A DNA stretch of 8,010 bases from DATAEK01 sp036258055 (GTDB lineage: Bacteria > Acidobacteriota > Vicinamibacteria > Vicinamibacterales > 2-12-FULL-66-21): positions 1-8,010 of the forward strand of contig DATAEK010000087.1 in assembly GCA_036258055.1 (NCBI GenBank), read 5' to 3'. Positions 6,804 to 8,010 of this stretch are shown here, one piece after another; the stretch's first letter is position 1; each line of letters starts with the position of its first letter. The notes under the pieces were generated by a model. That model saw nothing but the letters and a program-made list of their open reading frames with translations, ran no database searches and was not told the origin of the DNA. The position numbers and the translations under genes were made by a program.

Positions 6804-6929
6804 TGAGGTCGACGGCGTGCGACTCCATCACCCGTGTTTTTGTTCGCGGCTCGTGTCGATTCTTGCGGCTGCCGTTCGACGCGTAGATGAGGGCCGTCGA
6901 CATTCACCAATCGAACGGGAGACGAATCG

Positions 6930-7289
6930 ATGAAATACCTGATGCTGATAAAACACCCGGAGAGCTACCGATCGCAGGAGATTCCGCAGGCGCTGATGGA
7001 CGCCATGGGCGAATTCGTGACGAAGAGCCTCAACAGCGGCGTTCTGAAGGAAACGGCAGGGCTCAAGCCGACGTCCGACGGACAGCGGATCCGATTGAGC
7101 AAGGGCAAGTTGCACGTCACCGACGGTCCGTTCACCGAGGCCAAGGAAGTCATCGGCGGCTTCGCCATCATCGAGGCGGCCTCGCGCGAGCAGGCGCTCG
7201 ACGTCGCGCGGCAGTTCATGGATCTGCACCGCGTGCACTGGCCGGCGTTCGAAGGCGAGTGCGAGGTGCGGCCCTTCGAGGAGATGTAG
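6930..7289 (+). CDS. DGPF / YCII-related (YciI-like) protein
   Basis: This 119-residue protein is a small cytoplasmic alpha+beta protein of the YCII-related/DGPF family. It begins MKYLMLIKHPESY, carries the hallmark VTDGPFTEAKEVIGGFAII (63-81), then the SREQALDVARQFMDLH helix (85-100) and the RPFEEM end (114-119). Length is normal and the protein looks complete. The family is often encoded beside ECF sigma factors of the ECF42 type, where its role is not established; no sigma factor is visible within the window. GGGAGA seven bases upstream (6917-6922) supports ATG 6930. A repeat and a strong terminator begin directly after the stop codon, so the transcript ends here. The biochemical function is unknown. 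Confidence 0.93.
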   Translation: MKYLMLIKHPESYRSQEIPQALMDAMGEFVTKSLNSGVLKETAGLKPTSDGQRIRLSKGKLHVTDGPFTEAKEVIGGFAIIEAASREQALDVARQFMDLHRVHWPAFEGECEVRPFEEM

Positions 7290-7320
7290 GGTCCGGCTTC
7301 AGCCAGGCTTCAGCCGGACC
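7290..7320. repeat. Palindromic intergenic element, copy B (short form)
   Basis: GGTCCGGCT (7290-7298) and AGCCGGACC (7312-7320) are perfect inverted repeats starting at the base after the stop codon. They overlap a direct repeat of GGCTTCAGCC (7295-7304 and 7306-7315). The arms share the GTCCGGCT/AGCCGGAC core of the element at 612-686 but lack its long interior. The 16-mer GGCTTCAGCCGGACCG (7306-7321) also occurs at 546-561, just after the rpoC stop. Confidence 0.7.
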
Positions 7321-7328
7321 GGTTCAGG

Positions 7329-7362
7329 GGCGATGATCGAAAGATCATCGCCATTTTTTCTT
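7329..7362 (+). terminator. Rho-independent terminator after the DGPF gene
   Basis: A perfect 10-bp stem, GGCGATGATC (7329-7338) with GATCATCGCC (7343-7352), is closed by a GAAA tetraloop. It is followed by A and then TTTTTTCTT (7354-7362). It is a strong intrinsic terminator on the + strand. Stem base and flank resemble the terminator after rpoC. Confidence 0.93.
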
Positions 7363-7506
7363 GTACTGTTGCTGGCCTGGCGCTGGAGGAAGAGATCGAC
7401 CGGGTCGCCGGCCTCATCGCCGGCACTGAGCGCTGATCCCGCCGCGGTTCTTTCCAGTAAACGCCACTTATCCGGCAGCGCAATCGACGGGCCCACGGGC
7501 TCATTC

Positions 7507-7510
7507 GGAG
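7507..7510 (+). promoter_or_regulatory. Ribosome-binding site of the lipocalin-like gene
   Basis: GGAG lies six bases before ATG 7517 and supports that start codon for a reading frame that leaves the window without a stop. Confidence 0.6.
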
Positions 7511-7516
7511 TTCTCC

Positions 7517-8010
7517 ATGCGTCCTGAAGCAGCCTCACAGTCATTGCCCCTGTCCCAGCAGCTGGTTGGCACGTGGGTGCTCCTGAGTCGAGTCGATCGG
7601 ACACGCAGCGGCGAGCGCCGCATCGAACCGATGCTCGGCGAGGATCCGATCGCGCTCCTTTATTACGACTCCAGTGGATACTTCGCCGCGCAGTTCATGA
7701 AGCGCAATCGCGCGGCAGACGTTCCCCCCGTGCCTGCGGCTGCAGTCGCGAGCGCGGCGCCGAACAACACCCGTGCCCAAGGCGGCTACGACGCGTACTT
7801 CGGGACCTACACCGTCGATGACGCGCAGGGAACCGTCACGCAAACGCTCGTCGGCGCGTTGTCGGCGGCCAACGTCGGGCAGGTGCTCACGCGGGCGATG
7901 AGTGTTGAAGGCGACACGCTGACCATCGCTCTGGATACAGCAGCGGCCGACGGTGAGCCGGTCACGCGGACGCTGGTGTGGCGGCGGGCGCACGCCGGCA
8001 GCGGAGTGTT
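7517..8010 (+). CDS. Lipocalin-like domain protein (3' truncated by window)
   Basis: The frame is open from ATG 7517 to the window edge (164 codons plus two bases). It matches the lipocalin-like (Lipocalin_5 type) small beta-barrel pattern: LSQQLVGTWVLLSRVDR (12-28), GEDPIALLYYDSSGYFAAQF (41-60), YDAYFGTYTVDDAQGTVTQT (91-110), then EGDTLTIALDTAA (131-143) and VTRTLVWRRAHAG (149-161). In this family the W.R strand is close to the C-terminus, so only a few residues are probably missing. An Ala/Pro-rich insertion (about 68-82) between the second and third blocks is a low-complexity loop. No signal peptide is visible. It follows a strong terminator by about 150 bases and so needs its own promoter, which I cannot identify. 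Members bind small ligands or have no known role; the function here is unknown. Confidence 0.75.
   Translation, partial: MRPEAASQSLPLSQQLVGTWVLLSRVDRTRSGERRIEPMLGEDPIALLYYDSSGYFAAQFMKRNRAADVPPVPAAAVASAAPNNTRAQGGYDAYFGTYTVDDAQGTVTQTLVGALSAANVGQVLTRAMSVEGDTLTIALDTAAADGEPVTRTLVWRRAHAGSGV

Noticed and set aside
7541..7993. Minus-strand open frame over the right end of the window
   Set aside because: It lies opposite the lipocalin-like + strand frame, which has recognisable motifs, a start and a ribosome-binding site.

Overview
The window is GC-rich bacterial chromosome. It starts inside the 3' end of rpoC, a housekeeping gene, and then runs through a loose set of accessory genes: mostly exported or membrane proteins, and mostly on the + strand. 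The GC-rich codon use, the many small secreted enzyme-like proteins with Ala/Leu-rich signal peptides, a DGPF/YciI-type protein and the GC-rich palindromic repeats after stop codons suggest a soil bacterium. My guess is Acidobacteriota (Vicinamibacteria-like). That is an impression from protein style, not a proof.

Layout. 1-540: C-terminal 179 residues of the RNA polymerase beta' subunit. 541-730: a dense repeat region (near-identical 17-mers, a nested palindromic element, and a Rho-independent terminator). 750-2684 (minus): a large polytopic membrane protein of glycosyltransferase 39/GT-C type, convergent with rpoC. 2685-2850: divergent intergenic gap with no promoter I can defend. 2851-3336: a short YetF/DUF421 membrane protein. 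3352-3468: a remnant of a class V (PLP) aminotransferase, in the same frame just after the yetF stop. 3577-4560: an exported arginase-fold protein with Cys at one metal-ligand position. 4641-5924: an exported acetamidase/formamidase with an extra N-terminal beta-rich domain. 6088-6753: an exported concanavalin-A/LamG-like beta-sandwich protein. 6930-7289: a DGPF (YCII-related) protein. 7290-7362: a second repeat-plus-terminator unit related to the one after rpoC. 7517-8010: a lipocalin-like protein cut by the window edge just before its expected end.

How the genes fit together. The arginase-like and amidase genes are 80 bp apart on the same strand. Both products carry signal peptides and both families cleave non-peptide C-N bonds, so an extracytoplasmic nitrogen-scavenging pair is plausible, but this is inference. 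The other genes show no shared pathway. I see no defence system, transposase, CRISPR array, tRNA or rRNA. The most unusual signals are the repeated palindrome-plus-terminator unit behind two unrelated genes, the aminotransferase fossil, and the Cys-variant exported arginase.
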